From positions 186,001 through 250,000 of the forward strand of contig NZ_FNRL01000006.1 of assembly GCF_900107795.1 (NCBI RefSeq): a DNA stretch of 64,000 nucleotides. The letters are read 5' to 3'. The DNA comes from Chitinophaga terrae (ex Kim and Jung 2007). Its GTDB lineage: Bacteria; Bacteroidota; Bacteroidia; Chitinophagales; Chitinophagaceae. The position numbers were made by a program, and so were the translations under genes. The notes under the pieces are model-generated. The model was not told the origin of the DNA, did no database searches, and saw nothing but the letters and a program-made list of their open reading frames with translations. Shown here piece after piece: positions 45,377-55,071 of the stretch (its first letter is position 1; the number at the start of each line of letters is the position of its first letter).

Positions 45377-46945
45377 ATGAATGGTAATTCAATGATCGAA
45401 TATGGCTACAGGCGGTTGATCATTACCCTGACAGCCATGATCTGCGCCATCCTGGAGTTGCTGGATACGACTATTGTCAATGTAGCCCTGAATGATCTGC
45501 AAGGCAACCTGGGCGCCACGCTTTCGGAAGTGGGCTGGGTAGTGACCGCGTATGGCATCGGCAACGTGATCATCATACCTATGACCGGCTGGCTTTCCCG
45601 TCAATTCGGAAGGCGGAATTATTTTACGGGGTCCATTATTATGTTCACTGTTTTCTCTTTCCTCTGCGGCCAGGCAGGCAGTATCTGGACGCTGGCATGC
45701 TTCCGCTTTTTCCAGGGCATGGGAGGCGGCGCATTGTTAGCCACATCGCAAACTGTTATCACAGAATCGTACCCGCCTGAAAAACGGGGCGTTTCGCATC
45801 TCATCTTCATGATGGGGGTGATCATCGGCCCCGCCTTAGGCCCTTTGATCGGCGGCTATATCGTAGATAACTACAGCTGGCCTTTCATCTTCTACATCAA
45901 TATACCGCTGGGCATACTGGCGGCCTTACTCTCCATGCAGTTCATAAGATCGCCCCGGTACGGCGATAAATTGCCTGCTTCCAAAGTCGACTGGCTGGGT
46001 ATTTTATTGCTGGCGGCTTCGGTAGGCTCGCTGCAATATGTGCTGGAAAAAGGGCAGGAAGAAGACTGGTTTAATGATAAGACTATCCGGAATCTTTCTG
46101 TTGTGGCTTTTTTTGGCCTGATACTATTTGTCTGGCGGGAGATCACTTACCGCCATCCAATTGTTGCCGTAAGAACATTAAAGAACAGGAACCTGGCTGC
46201 GGGAACGCTTTTTTCATTTATTTATGGTTTCGGCTCTTATGGTTCTACGTTTATTGTTCCGTTGTTTACCCAATCGCAGCTGGGATGGCCGGCTACCGAT
46301 GCCGGGTTGCTGGTTTGCCTTACGTCTCTTTCCAGCCTGCTCATTTTCCCGCTTACTTCATGGCTGTTAAAGACGGGCATCAAACCCCAGATCATTATGG
46401 CCTGCGGGATGGTATTGTTCTTTTTCAATTGTTACATGAGCGCCGGCATCCTCACGCCGGACACGGGGTTCCCGGTATTCTTTTATGTGCTGGTGTTCAG
46501 GTATTTCGGGTTGAACATGATCCTGCTATCGATCAGCGCTATCGCCTTTTCTTCCCTTAAAACCCATGAAATTGCGGAAGGTGCAGCATTCACCGGCATG
46601 ATCAGGCAATTGGGAGGTTCTTTTGGCATCGCCATCATTACCACGTTTATTACACGAAGAAATGCACAGCACCGTATGGACCTGGTCACGCACCTGGATA
46701 CCAACGACCCGCTGGTATGGGAACGTTTGCACCAGTCGCAACAGGCCTTCGTGGCAAAAGGATTCACGCCTGATCATGCTATGAGAAGCGGGTTGCAACT
46801 GATGGAACATGCAGTCAACAAACAGGCTACATTACTGTCATACATGGACGTTTACTTCACCATCGGCTTTCTTTTCCTGGCCTGCGCTCCAATTGTTTTA
46901 ATGCTGAAGGCAGGTAAAAAAAATGCGATAACTGACGCACATTAA
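45377..46945 (+). CDS. MFS drug efflux transporter, DHA2 (EmrB/QacA) family
   Basis: A 522-residue proton-driven exporter with 14 predicted helices. Motif C-like GPALGPLIGGYIVDNYSWPF, the first-helix LLDTTIVNVALNDLQGNLGA and the ring WVVTAYGIGNVIIIPMTGWL are those of DHA2 pumps. EmrB proteins usually act with an HlyD-type adaptor and an outer-membrane factor; neither is encoded here, so those parts may be elsewhere or not needed. The divergent AraC gene is the likely regulator. Start ATG 45377; an in-frame ATG at 45392 is also possible. Confidence 0.93.
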   Translation: MNGNSMIEYGYRRLIITLTAMICAILELLDTTIVNVALNDLQGNLGATLSEVGWVVTAYGIGNVIIIPMTGWLSRQFGRRNYFTGSIIMFTVFSFLCGQAGSIWTLACFRFFQGMGGGALLATSQTVITESYPPEKRGVSHLIFMMGVIIGPALGPLIGGYIVDNYSWPFIFYINIPLGILAALLSMQFIRSPRYGDKLPASKVDWLGILLLAASVGSLQYVLEKGQEEDWFNDKTIRNLSVVAFFGLILFVWREITYRHPIVAVRTLKNRNLAAGTLFSFIYGFGSYGSTFIVPLFTQSQLGWPATDAGLLVCLTSLSSLLIFPLTSWLLKTGIKPQIIMACGMVLFFFNCYMSAGILTPDTGFPVFFYVLVFRYFGLNMILLSISAIAFSSLKTHEIAEGAAFTGMIRQLGGSFGIAIITTFITRRNAQHRMDLVTHLDTNDPLVWERLHQSQQAFVAKGFTPDHAMRSGLQLMEHAVNKQATLLSYMDVYFTIGFLFLACAPIVLMLKAGKKNAITDAH

Positions 46946-46955
46946 AATTTCGTTT

Positions 46956-47261
46956 ATGGGACCTGTTGATTATAATTCATTACACCATGCAATGGTTTTC
47001 TTTGAAAGACTGAAGGAAAATGACAAGAGGCGGGAAGCCTTCTATTCTTGCCTGGAACAAAGGGGTAAAGTTTGCCTGAGAGGAAATGCGCAGAATAATG
47101 CCTGCGAATTCATCCTGTTCTTTGTCAGCGATCATTCCGAACTCTGGGAGCTTATAGAACAAGACCCGGGCATTCAATCGGGTTATTGCCGGCTAACAGA
47201 CGCTTATCCCGTTTTGCTGACTGCAACCCGTCAGACGGCATCGCCTTCGGCCATTAAATAG
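46956..47261 (+). CDS. small hypothetical protein
   Basis: A 101-residue protein that begins 10 bases after the efflux gene and is probably co-transcribed with it. The predicted fold (HAMVFFERLKENDKRREAFY, CEFILFFVSDHSELWELIEQ, DPGIQSGYC) resembles small YCII-type ferredoxin-like proteins, but the match is weak. No function can be given. Confidence 0.6.
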   Translation: MGPVDYNSLHHAMVFFERLKENDKRREAFYSCLEQRGKVCLRGNAQNNACEFILFFVSDHSELWELIEQDPGIQSGYCRLTDAYPVLLTATRQTASPSAIK

Positions 47262-47356
47262 TTTGTAAAATGGTTTTCATTGTTACATTTGCAATGACGC
47301 CGGCAGGCAACTGACCGGCATACAGTATTCTGTATCATTTGCAAAACTAACCCATA

Positions 47357-48406
47357 GTGAAATCATTGATCAACTTATGTGCGGCGGCGCTCATTTTCAG
47401 CTCAGCTTCGCAAGGCCAGGCCCCGGGCAAAGATCCACGGTATAAACAATATGCAGGTCGTTATGGCAACAGCAACGGTATCTGCCTCTTCGAAGACGGA
47501 AAATTTATGTTGTACGGGTATGCTACCATCGTTTTTGGCAGCTATTCATTCGACAAAGACCTGCTGCGTTTTAAACCGGACAAACCGGAACGTTTTGCCG
47601 TATACGCGCATAAAAATCCCGCTATCGGGGATAGTACCAGGATTAACTTTGCGGGTTTTGAAAGAGGGGAAACATTTGTACAGTTCAATAAAGAGCCGCT
47701 TAACAGGGTGTTTAACAGGGATGCAAACTGCTTTGACGCTCCGTTTGTATACCAACGCCCCGGAAGACCGGAAGACATCCTTCTCACTCAGACCATAGAC
47801 GGGCACATAGAAGAAGGGAAACCGGAGAATTCATGGCATTACAAAAATGATAAAGGATACAACGACTTCCTTATGGTATATAACAGCCCGTCAAGAGAGA
47901 ACCAGGACTTTGCAGGTGAAATATCAAACAAGGAGCCAGGCGTATTGTTACTCAGCAATTTCGGAGGAGATAAGGGCTATTCCAGGCAGGAAACGGACCG
48001 GGAGTGGAACGACATCCTGCAAATGAAAAAGGAATACGAAGGATCGGGCGCCCGGGCGGCAAATCCCGTATATGCGAACAGGCATTATAAAATCTTCTCG
48101 CCCGACCTCAGCCAATATGCCTTCGACGAAAAAACACAGCAATTTATCAGCAGATCGGCGGCAGAAAACGAAGCGCACTTCAGGAAGAACCAGTATAATG
48201 ATGACCGCTACCTCAGGGCTTATGTTCTGCTGCGGCCTATTTCCAAAGCATATACAGATCAAACGGCCGGGGACGATATACCGTTTATTTTCTTTACGGT
48301 TTGCGGGGAGAGTTCGGAGAAATCTTATCGCTATACCGGCATAACGCACGAGGGTGAAGACAACAATGGGCCCATGCCAACTACAACTGCGCCGGTTTCA
48401 CAATAA
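47357..48406 (+). CDS. secreted hypothetical protein
   Basis: A 349-residue exported protein with a signal peptide (about residues 1-21, cleaved near QGQAP). The body has no family I recognise; it starts with a small beta-rich unit (YAGRYGNSNGICLFEDGKFM) like those that open other Bacteroidota periplasmic proteins. The start is a GTG at 47357. TACATTTG at 47284-47291 is a full -7 box with a leader of about 59 bases. It is convergent with the S41 peptidase gene. Confidence 0.7.
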   Translation: MKSLINLCAAALIFSSASQGQAPGKDPRYKQYAGRYGNSNGICLFEDGKFMLYGYATIVFGSYSFDKDLLRFKPDKPERFAVYAHKNPAIGDSTRINFAGFERGETFVQFNKEPLNRVFNRDANCFDAPFVYQRPGRPEDILLTQTIDGHIEEGKPENSWHYKNDKGYNDFLMVYNSPSRENQDFAGEISNKEPGVLLLSNFGGDKGYSRQETDREWNDILQMKKEYEGSGARAANPVYANRHYKIFSPDLSQYAFDEKTQQFISRSAAENEAHFRKNQYNDDRYLRAYVLLRPISKAYTDQTAGDDIPFIFFTVCGESSEKSYRYTGITHEGEDNNGPMPTTTAPVSQ

Positions 48407-48514
48407 CGGCAACCGATACCTCCGGTAATTTCGCTAACTGTCAGATATACCGTTCCGGCCTGGTATTCCTGTCATGGATGGGCAAAGCCATTGAATAATC
48501 ATCCTCTTGCACAC

Positions 48515-48547
48515 AAAAAGGGCCATACAGCCTAAGCTGCATAGCCC
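48515..48547 (-). terminator. terminator of the second SusCD-MutS operon
   Basis: On the minus strand GGGCTATGCAG can pair with CTGTATGGCCC (two mismatches) and is followed by five T residues. It lies 26 bases after the S41 peptidase stop. Confidence 0.6.
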
Positions 48548-48573
48548 ATTAACCAAAAGGGAGACCACGGTAA

Positions 48574-50055
48574 TTATTTTCCGCTGCTGATCAGCTCCAT
48601 TGTATAACTCATTTCAGGGTCCTTACCTGCCTGGATATACGAAATGAATTTATCCACCGGCACCTCTCTGTCAGGCATCACCCCATGCCCTTTATCAGTA
48701 GCAGCATCGAAGAAGTACAATTCCGACATCGGTACAGACAGTACGCTCTTGGTTCGCGGCAAGAGGTATTTCATAAACCAGGCTGCGGTTGTTGCTGCTT
48801 CCCCGCTGCCGGTTTCATGACCAATGATAACACCCCGCTTATTTTGCTGTACAAGTGAAGCAAAGTAGGTAGCTGCCGACACGGTACCGCCCCCGGCGAG
48901 TACATACACCTTTCCATCGAAGGCATCCTTATCCGGCGGGAAGTTCTCCAGCAGGCCATCCCGCAGGCGGGCGTTACCTACATAGATGCCGTTCTTGTCT
49001 TTGTCAAAACGCTGGTAAAGGAAATTCTTCTGGGTCTGGATATCATCGTCTGATAATCTTCTCCCGTTGTCGGCTATTGCATATTCCGGCAATGCAATGT
49101 CGATGGTGCGTGTGCGATAGTTATATACGTTCCTGAAAGGCTCGCGGGTCAGGAAAGAGTAAAGGAGCGCAGAGATCGCCGGGTTGCCGCCGCCGTTGCT
49201 GCGTACGTCGATGATCACCTGTTTGTACTTCCGCCTGTTCAATTCCCTGAAAAACTCGCTGAACTCCTTGTAAGCGTCGGCTTCGTTGATCCCAAAGGTG
49301 TTCACTGTCAATACACCGGTTTTCGTGTCGTCGTAATAGTTATTGTAAATAACGTAACTGCGTTGCAACTGGTTTAACGGGTGTACTGCCATCTTGCTGT
49401 CGTGAAACGCCTGGGTAGGATTGGCAAAAGGCAAGGTCGTTTTCTTCGTTTCCCTGCTGCCCGGCGCTATGTAACTCACCTGGAAAGTGGTTTCATGCGG
49501 CGACAGGAGGCTGTACATCACCTGGAAATTAGGATACAGGCGGTCCAGACCACTGGTGATGTAGCCATCGCTGTATGCAGGGGTCGACAATGCCTGTATA
49601 ATGTCTTCTGCCGGTACGTTGTTGATACTGGTCACTTCGGCTCCAAACGGCACCACCCATCCTTTGATATTGATAAAGATCTTTCCTCTTTCTATAATAA
49701 CAGGATAAGGAAACAGGTTGATCATTGAATACAGTTCCTTGGCGTTGTCGGCGCTTACGCCCAGGTTGGTATGCACATCCCTTACCAGATAGATGGGAGA
49801 ATATTGCAGGCAGGATACAACGTCGGGGGCGGCAGCCGCCTTTTCCATCAACGAATCCACTTTGCGCTGGAAACTCGCTGAATCGATCCATTTGTAGGGA
49901 TTCGGGTGCTGCTTCTTCAGTATCTCGGCTGCCAGCCGGAAGTCGGCTATAAAATCTTCTTTGGTAAGGTTAGAAAGCTTTTTATCCTGCGCCGATACAC
50001 GAAAGCAGCACAAAGTCATCAGGGCTGCGGCGCCTGAAATTATCCATCTCTTCAT
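48574..50055 (-). CDS. secreted S41 family peptidase
   Basis: A 493-residue exported serine peptidase of the S41 (tail-specific/C-terminal processing) family. It has a signal peptide (residues 1-22, SAQ). The central PDZ-like part is short; the catalytic core contains IIDVRSNGGGNP at 281-292, the probable nucleophile S393 (GGGTVSAATYFAS) and GHETGSGE at 412-419, all conserved. It is the last gene of the second SusCD-ABC-MutS operon, 29 bases after the type B MutS-like gene, where the first operon has an M16 peptidase. Confidence 0.9.
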   Translation of the reverse strand: MKRWIISGAAALMTLCCFRVSAQDKKLSNLTKEDFIADFRLAAEILKKQHPNPYKWIDSASFQRKVDSLMEKAAAAPDVVSCLQYSPIYLVRDVHTNLGVSADNAKELYSMINLFPYPVIIERGKIFINIKGWVVPFGAEVTSINNVPAEDIIQALSTPAYSDGYITSGLDRLYPNFQVMYSLLSPHETTFQVSYIAPGSRETKKTTLPFANPTQAFHDSKMAVHPLNQLQRSYVIYNNYYDDTKTGVLTVNTFGINEADAYKEFSEFFRELNRRKYKQVIIDVRSNGGGNPAISALLYSFLTREPFRNVYNYRTRTIDIALPEYAIADNGRRLSDDDIQTQKNFLYQRFDKDKNGIYVGNARLRDGLLENFPPDKDAFDGKVYVLAGGGTVSAATYFASLVQQNKRGVIIGHETGSGEAATTAAWFMKYLLPRTKSVLSVPMSELYFFDAATDKGHGVMPDREVPVDKFISYIQAGKDPEMSYTMELISSGK

Positions 50056-50084
50056 GTCATTGGTTTTTGAAATTTATAAAAGCG

Positions 50085-51401
50085 TCAGGAGCGTATCAGC
50101 TCAAGGATCCCTTCATTGCGGATGATCATCATTCCCTGCCTGTCTTCGGTGATACCTTCTTTCAGACGGTAAGTATAACGGGGGCGGGAACCTTCCATTA
50201 CCGTTGGCAGGTAAGCAAAGCGGATGTTGCTGTTTCCTTTCAGCGCCTCTCCTACTTCAATGATATGGGTAGATACAATGAAAATACAATCCTGGTATTC
50301 GGCAAATGCTGATGTTACTGCCAGTGTGCCGTCGTAAGCATCTTTTACATTCGTTCCTTTAAACAGTTCATCAAACATCAAAAGCAAACGTTTGCCGCTG
50401 GCGGCAGCTTCAGCAGCCTGTTTTACCCGCACCACTTCCGCATAGAAATGGCTGTAACCCAGCTGGATATTATCCGCTACGTTGATGGAAGAGCAGATCC
50501 CTTCCCTTACAGAAAATGTCATAGCTTCTGCCGCCACGGGGAATCCCATATGCGCCAGGTACACAGAGATACCTACCGATTTCATCAGGGTAGATTTACC
50601 GGCCATATTAGCTCCTGTAAGGAATAATACATTGCTTCCTTCCTCCATCCGGATATCGTTGCCTACAGCGCCCTGCAAGGCAGGATGACGCAGACCTTTA
50701 ACGGATAAAATATTCTTTCCCTTCGGCAACGCCTCCGCATATGCGAATCCCCTGGCTTTTGCAACCCCGGCCACTGCAATAAAAACATCCAGCTCGTAGA
50801 TAAACCGGAGCACCCGCTCCATTTCTTCATGCAAACGTTTCTTCAGCAAATGGTCATAGAAGGCCAGCGTGCTTATAGACAAAGGCTTGTAGATATCTAT
50901 GTTCATCAGCTTGTCTACCTCCTTGTCTGCCAGGATGGAGAGTATATCTTTTACCTGGCCCGCATACCTGCCGGTTGGCGGTTGCAAGCTATGCAGGAAG
51001 AGGTAGCAGCGTTTCAGCGTTACAATGGTAGCCTGCAACCCCTGTACTTTTTTGCGGTACCTTTCGTCGCGGGTCAGGGAGGCCAAACCTTTTTTGATCA
51101 GCGTATCCACCATAGTTACGGCCATATTGCCTGCAGTACTGCCATCCAGGTATTCCCGCATCAGGCTCAGTTGTGGTACATCGAAGGGAAAATCCAGGCC
51201 GGCCTGCTGGAAAGCCTTAAATATGGCGGCCCGCTCATTGATTGTTGCGGGATCTTCCAGCGGGTTCCTGAACATTTCATCCAACACCTGTTGTCCGCCC
51301 GCTGTTTTCACCTGGTTAAACAGGTGGTATACAGACCCGTTGCGGTATTTTCCCATCAGGTTCAGTTCATCTGCCGTCTGTTTATCTATATTAAAGCTCA
51401 T
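50085..51401 (-). CDS. MutS-like ATPase, type B (second operon)
   Basis: A 438-residue MutS-related protein that begins at domain III (DKQTADELNLMGKYRNGSVY) with no mismatch domains. Walker A GANMAGKST is at 263-271, the signature region is GYSHFYAEV, Walker B LMFDE at 341-345, LFKGTN, and H379. The motif positions equal those of the type B protein in the first operon to the residue, so the two are paralogues of the same slot. Start ATG 51401; the frame extends to 51440, but that would overlap the type A gene by 29 bases. The gap to the type A stop is 10 bases. Confidence 0.9.
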   Translation of the reverse strand: MSFNIDKQTADELNLMGKYRNGSVYHLFNQVKTAGGQQVLDEMFRNPLEDPATINERAAIFKAFQQAGLDFPFDVPQLSLMREYLDGSTAGNMAVTMVDTLIKKGLASLTRDERYRKKVQGLQATIVTLKRCYLFLHSLQPPTGRYAGQVKDILSILADKEVDKLMNIDIYKPLSISTLAFYDHLLKKRLHEEMERVLRFIYELDVFIAVAGVAKARGFAYAEALPKGKNILSVKGLRHPALQGAVGNDIRMEEGSNVLFLTGANMAGKSTLMKSVGISVYLAHMGFPVAAEAMTFSVREGICSSINVADNIQLGYSHFYAEVVRVKQAAEAAASGKRLLLMFDELFKGTNVKDAYDGTLAVTSAFAEYQDCIFIVSTHIIEVGEALKGNSNIRFAYLPTVMEGSRPRYTYRLKEGITEDRQGMMIIRNEGILELIRS

Positions 51402-51411
51402 ATTTCTTCTT

Positions 51412-52716
51412 TTATTGGTCCAATGCACGTTTATGACCATTCTTCAGTACATCCAGTATACCTTCGTTGCGTATGATGATCATACCATGGCGGTCGTCTG
51501 TGATGCCACGTTCAAGGGTATACGTATATTCTGGCGTCAGGCCGTTCATCCGGGTAGGCAGGTAAAGGAAACCGGTACCCGGATACTGTTTCAGGTCTTC
51601 GCCTGCCTCCACGATATGTGAAGAGATGACGAAAAGACTGTTCTTTCTTTCGGTAAAAGCGCCTGTAACAGCCACTGTAGCTTCATGTGCATCTTTTACA
51701 TTGGTTCCCCTGAAAAGCTCGTCGAAGATGACCAGCAGCGATTTGCCTGCATGCAGTTCACCCGCTATCTTCTTTACGCGCAATACCTCTGCGTAGAAGT
51801 GGCTGGCGCCCATACCGAGGTTATCCGGCAGGTTGATGGTAGTATAGATGCCATCCAGCACCCTGAATTGCATTCGCTTTGCCGCAACCGGAAATCCCAT
51901 ATGCGCCAGGTAGACCGCGGTGCTCAGCGAACGGAGGAAAGTTGATTTGCCGGCCATGTTTGCGCCTGTCAGAAAGATCACATGCTGCGTCGCATTCATG
52001 GTTATACTGTTGCCAACTGCGTTCTTTACACCGGGATGATACACCCCTTCCAGCAAAAGCATATCTCCCTCTTCGAGGGCTTCGGGAAATACGAACTGGT
52101 TTTCTGCAGCCACATTAGCTACAGAAATAAATACATCCAGGTTGTATACATGCTGCATGAGCTTTTCTATCCTGCTGCGTTCGCGGGTCCTGAACAAAAG
52201 GTCGTAGGCCGTTACTGCGGCATACGATAATTTTCCTTTATTTTTCTCTGCATGCACCGGATCAAAAGCCGGGTCGCTCAACAGGGCGTCTATTTCCTTC
52301 CTTTCCTCTTCGTAAGCAGCAATGGATCTCACTGCCGCCGAATCAATAAATGCCCTTACCTGCTGCACCAGTTCAATAACCGAGGAAACCCCGTTGTTAA
52401 CGTCCTTCTCACTCAATACGGCATTACGGGTAGCATTCCTGGTCTGCGCATCGGCATTAGCCAGGTATTTTTCAGCCATATCAAACAATGAAGCGTTAAA
52501 AGGGAAGCTCACCTTGTTTTTTGCAAAATGCTCAATGATATTGCTTCGCCTGTTTATCTGTTCCCTGTCCGATAAGGGTTTCAGGAACATTTCTTTCAAT
52601 ATGGCTTCGCCGCCCCTGGTACGGGTATGGTTATACAGGTCGTATATCCCTTTGCTGTCGCGCTTCCCGAAGATCCGCAGATCCTCTATTGTCTGGTCAT
52701 CTGTATGCAAAATCAT
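51412..52716 (-). CDS. MutS-like ATPase, type A (second operon)
   Basis: A 434-residue MutS-related protein starting at domain III (DDQTIEDLRIFGKRDSKGIY; MFLKPLSD). Walker A GANMAGKST is at 251-259, signature region GASHFYAEV, Walker B VIFDE at 329-333, LFRGTN, and H367. GASH and LFRGTN place it with the type A protein of the first operon. It follows the fused permease gene by 15 bases. Role unknown; a dimer with the type B protein is inferred. Confidence 0.9.
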   Translation of the reverse strand: MILHTDDQTIEDLRIFGKRDSKGIYDLYNHTRTRGGEAILKEMFLKPLSDREQINRRSNIIEHFAKNKVSFPFNASLFDMAEKYLANADAQTRNATRNAVLSEKDVNNGVSSVIELVQQVRAFIDSAAVRSIAAYEEERKEIDALLSDPAFDPVHAEKNKGKLSYAAVTAYDLLFRTRERSRIEKLMQHVYNLDVFISVANVAAENQFVFPEALEEGDMLLLEGVYHPGVKNAVGNSITMNATQHVIFLTGANMAGKSTFLRSLSTAVYLAHMGFPVAAKRMQFRVLDGIYTTINLPDNLGMGASHFYAEVLRVKKIAGELHAGKSLLVIFDELFRGTNVKDAHEATVAVTGAFTERKNSLFVISSHIVEAGEDLKQYPGTGFLYLPTRMNGLTPEYTYTLERGITDDRHGMIIIRNEGILDVLKNGHKRALDQ

Positions 52717-52731
52717 ATCTTCCTGTTTAAA

Positions 52732-55062
52732 TTATTTTCGTTTTCTCCTGATCAGTAAAACGGTTCCCAGCAGTAGTACAAGTCCCGGCATTACCCATAC
52801 ATAAAGGATCCTGAGTATGCCTGCGGCAGTAGTTCCTATCAGCAGCTTGGTATCCATTGGCTGAGGTCTTGGCGTATAAATAGGGAACTTGCCATAGTCG
52901 AGCCAGGAGTACATACTACGGCCGATAAATCCACCACCCTGGCGCATATTGCTCATAAAGTCGGCGTCGGATGTTACAATGATCCGCTGTTCTTTCTGAG
53001 CCAGTTTCCGGGTGATGGAAACGGCGGTAGTATAATGTGGAATTTTAGTATCTCCTTCCGCCGGGCTGAACGCAGGCGCCACGGAATCCGTTACCACTGC
53101 GCCGGCTTTCAGCCATGCTTTATCCGTTCCTGTTTGAAACAGGGGTTTGATCGTATATGCGCCACCGTTGGTATACTCGATGCCTGTCACTCCTGGCATC
53201 AGCATTGCGAAGCTGTCGGTTTTTTCCCTGATGGCTGTTTTCAGCAACGATAAGATCTGTTCCTGCGACAGGTCTGTTCCTTCAAGCGTAAGGAATGGCT
53301 TTACCATATGAGGCATTTCATCTTTGGAAAGCTCTATCAGGGTGCCGTCCATCATCCGTACGCCAAACTGCGCCAGCAGCGGGTTCAAAACCTGTTGCTT
53401 GCCCGGCTCGCCGAGGATGAACATGTTACCGCCGTTGTTGATATATGTTTGCAACTTTCCTGTAGTAACAGGGCTGAGGGTAGTTTTAGGATCTGCCAGT
53501 ACCACCGCTGCCGCGCCGGCAGGGATCGACTGTGTTTCAGGCAGCAGGGTATCTACATCAAAGCCGATGTTGACAAGCGAATAACGATTATCCTTCGCCG
53601 TAGTATGGTACTTGAATTCCCTCTCCCCGTTCTTGTTGATATCTCTTTCCAGGTTACCTGTAAGGAATACCGCCTTAGGCATAGAGTCCTGGAGCAAACG
53701 TTTGAAGGCGGCTGCTACCTGCAACTCTTCCGGCCAGAAGGTAGGGTCGTCGAATGTCCGCAGGAAAGTAGTTCTGCCTTTATACTTCAGCTGCATCACC
53801 AGCCTGTAGTTTTCAGGGCTCAGGTCGATCTGTTTACGAACTTCCGCACCAGGCTTGAAAAGAGAAGGTTTAATCTCGTACCCTTCACACATGCGTTCCG
53901 CGATCTCCTTGTAACTTTTATGCCCCCAGGTTACAGACAGGGTACTATCGCCATCCCGCACATCATAATAATAAACGTAATTGAATTTGATATCCGGCTT
54001 AAAACGTATGTATGGTTCCCAGAGGTTCCAGAGATAGTCGTTCCTGTTTTCGGGCAGGCCTCTTGCTACTCCGCCTCCGAAAAGATTGCAGTACAGGGTT
54101 ATTTCCAGGGGTTCTCCCTTCATCTCCTTAATTATGTTCTGCGTATTGACATGCAGGGTATTGGCGTTATTGGCAGTAGTATCCCAATAGCCGATATAGC
54201 CGGGCCTTGAGCTGAAATAACCTAACAACAATACGGCGCCCAGTACCAGCAGGTACCTTCCCGTTCTGATGTACCAGGGCTTCGATTCGCGGCCTGCCCG
54301 CAATTTGATCAACGTAAAGCTGACAAACATGCCTACTATCAGGATGAAGTAAACCAGGTCTTTAGTTGTGATCAGCCCTCTCAGCATTTTAGTAGTGCGG
54401 CCGGAGATAGAAAGGAAATAGGTCAGATCCCTTACCAGGTCATATTTTTGCCACAGGTTGCCAATACGGCTTAATGCAAATACGATGATAAAGCTGCCGA
54501 TTGCGGATACTATCTGGTAAGTGGTAAGACTGGACATAAACAGGCCTATAGCGGTGTAGGCGCATACCAACAGGTAAAAACCCAGGGCTGCCGACAGCAA
54601 CAAACCATAATCCGCGTGTTGTATATTGAACAGGCCTGTAACCATAAATATCCCTACAATGCCTACCAGCAGCAGGTTATAGATCATAATGGCCAGGTAT
54701 TTACCCAGCACGATCTCGCGGATCTTCAGCGGTGAGGAGTACAATAACTTGATAGTACCGTTATTTACCTCCCGGCTGATCAATCCCATTGTCAGCAATG
54801 GTACGAACAGGAAAAGGTTCTGTAATACATTCATAAAAATGCCATCAGGCGCCAGGAAGAGAGAAGTTGTAAGCGCCAGGCCCAAGTCCTTAAACTTCGG
54901 CGTATTTTCCATCAGCACTTCCTGCCATTTGGCCAGCGGGTACAATGGGTAGGTATAATATATCCCGCATTGCACCATAAAGGCAATTGTCAGAAACCAC
55001 GCTACCGGAGAATAGAAAAGATTACGCAATTCTGTTCTCGCGATCTTGAATATCATGTTCAT
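52732..55062 (-). CDS. fused ABC-2 permease/GldG-type transporter subunit (second operon)
   Basis: A 776-residue inner-membrane protein with the same plan as its counterpart at 26861-29164. It has an N-terminal six-helix ABC-2 domain (YSPVAWFLTIAFMVQCGIYY; GTIKLLYSSPLKIREIVLGK), a periplasmic GldG-like part (PKAVFLTGNLERDINKNGER; YINNGGNMFILGEPGK) and a C-terminal helix with the same RRKRK tail. It is 9 bases from the ABC ATPase gene upstream and 15 bases from the MutS-like gene downstream. Confidence 0.88.
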   Translation of the reverse strand: MNMIFKIARTELRNLFYSPVAWFLTIAFMVQCGIYYTYPLYPLAKWQEVLMENTPKFKDLGLALTTSLFLAPDGIFMNVLQNLFLFVPLLTMGLISREVNNGTIKLLYSSPLKIREIVLGKYLAIMIYNLLLVGIVGIFMVTGLFNIQHADYGLLLSAALGFYLLVCAYTAIGLFMSSLTTYQIVSAIGSFIIVFALSRIGNLWQKYDLVRDLTYFLSISGRTTKMLRGLITTKDLVYFILIVGMFVSFTLIKLRAGRESKPWYIRTGRYLLVLGAVLLLGYFSSRPGYIGYWDTTANNANTLHVNTQNIIKEMKGEPLEITLYCNLFGGGVARGLPENRNDYLWNLWEPYIRFKPDIKFNYVYYYDVRDGDSTLSVTWGHKSYKEIAERMCEGYEIKPSLFKPGAEVRKQIDLSPENYRLVMQLKYKGRTTFLRTFDDPTFWPEELQVAAAFKRLLQDSMPKAVFLTGNLERDINKNGEREFKYHTTAKDNRYSLVNIGFDVDTLLPETQSIPAGAAAVVLADPKTTLSPVTTGKLQTYINNGGNMFILGEPGKQQVLNPLLAQFGVRMMDGTLIELSKDEMPHMVKPFLTLEGTDLSQEQILSLLKTAIREKTDSFAMLMPGVTGIEYTNGGAYTIKPLFQTGTDKAWLKAGAVVTDSVAPAFSPAEGDTKIPHYTTAVSITRKLAQKEQRIIVTSDADFMSNMRQGGGFIGRSMYSWLDYGKFPIYTPRPQPMDTKLLIGTTAAGILRILYVWVMPGLVLLLGTVLLIRRKRK

Positions 55063-55071
55063 GTAAGAAGA

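Noticed and set aside
53308..54210. A 300-codon open frame on the plus strand
   Set aside because: It is antisense to the fused permease gene, which has clear domains; nothing in the shadow protein resembles a family.
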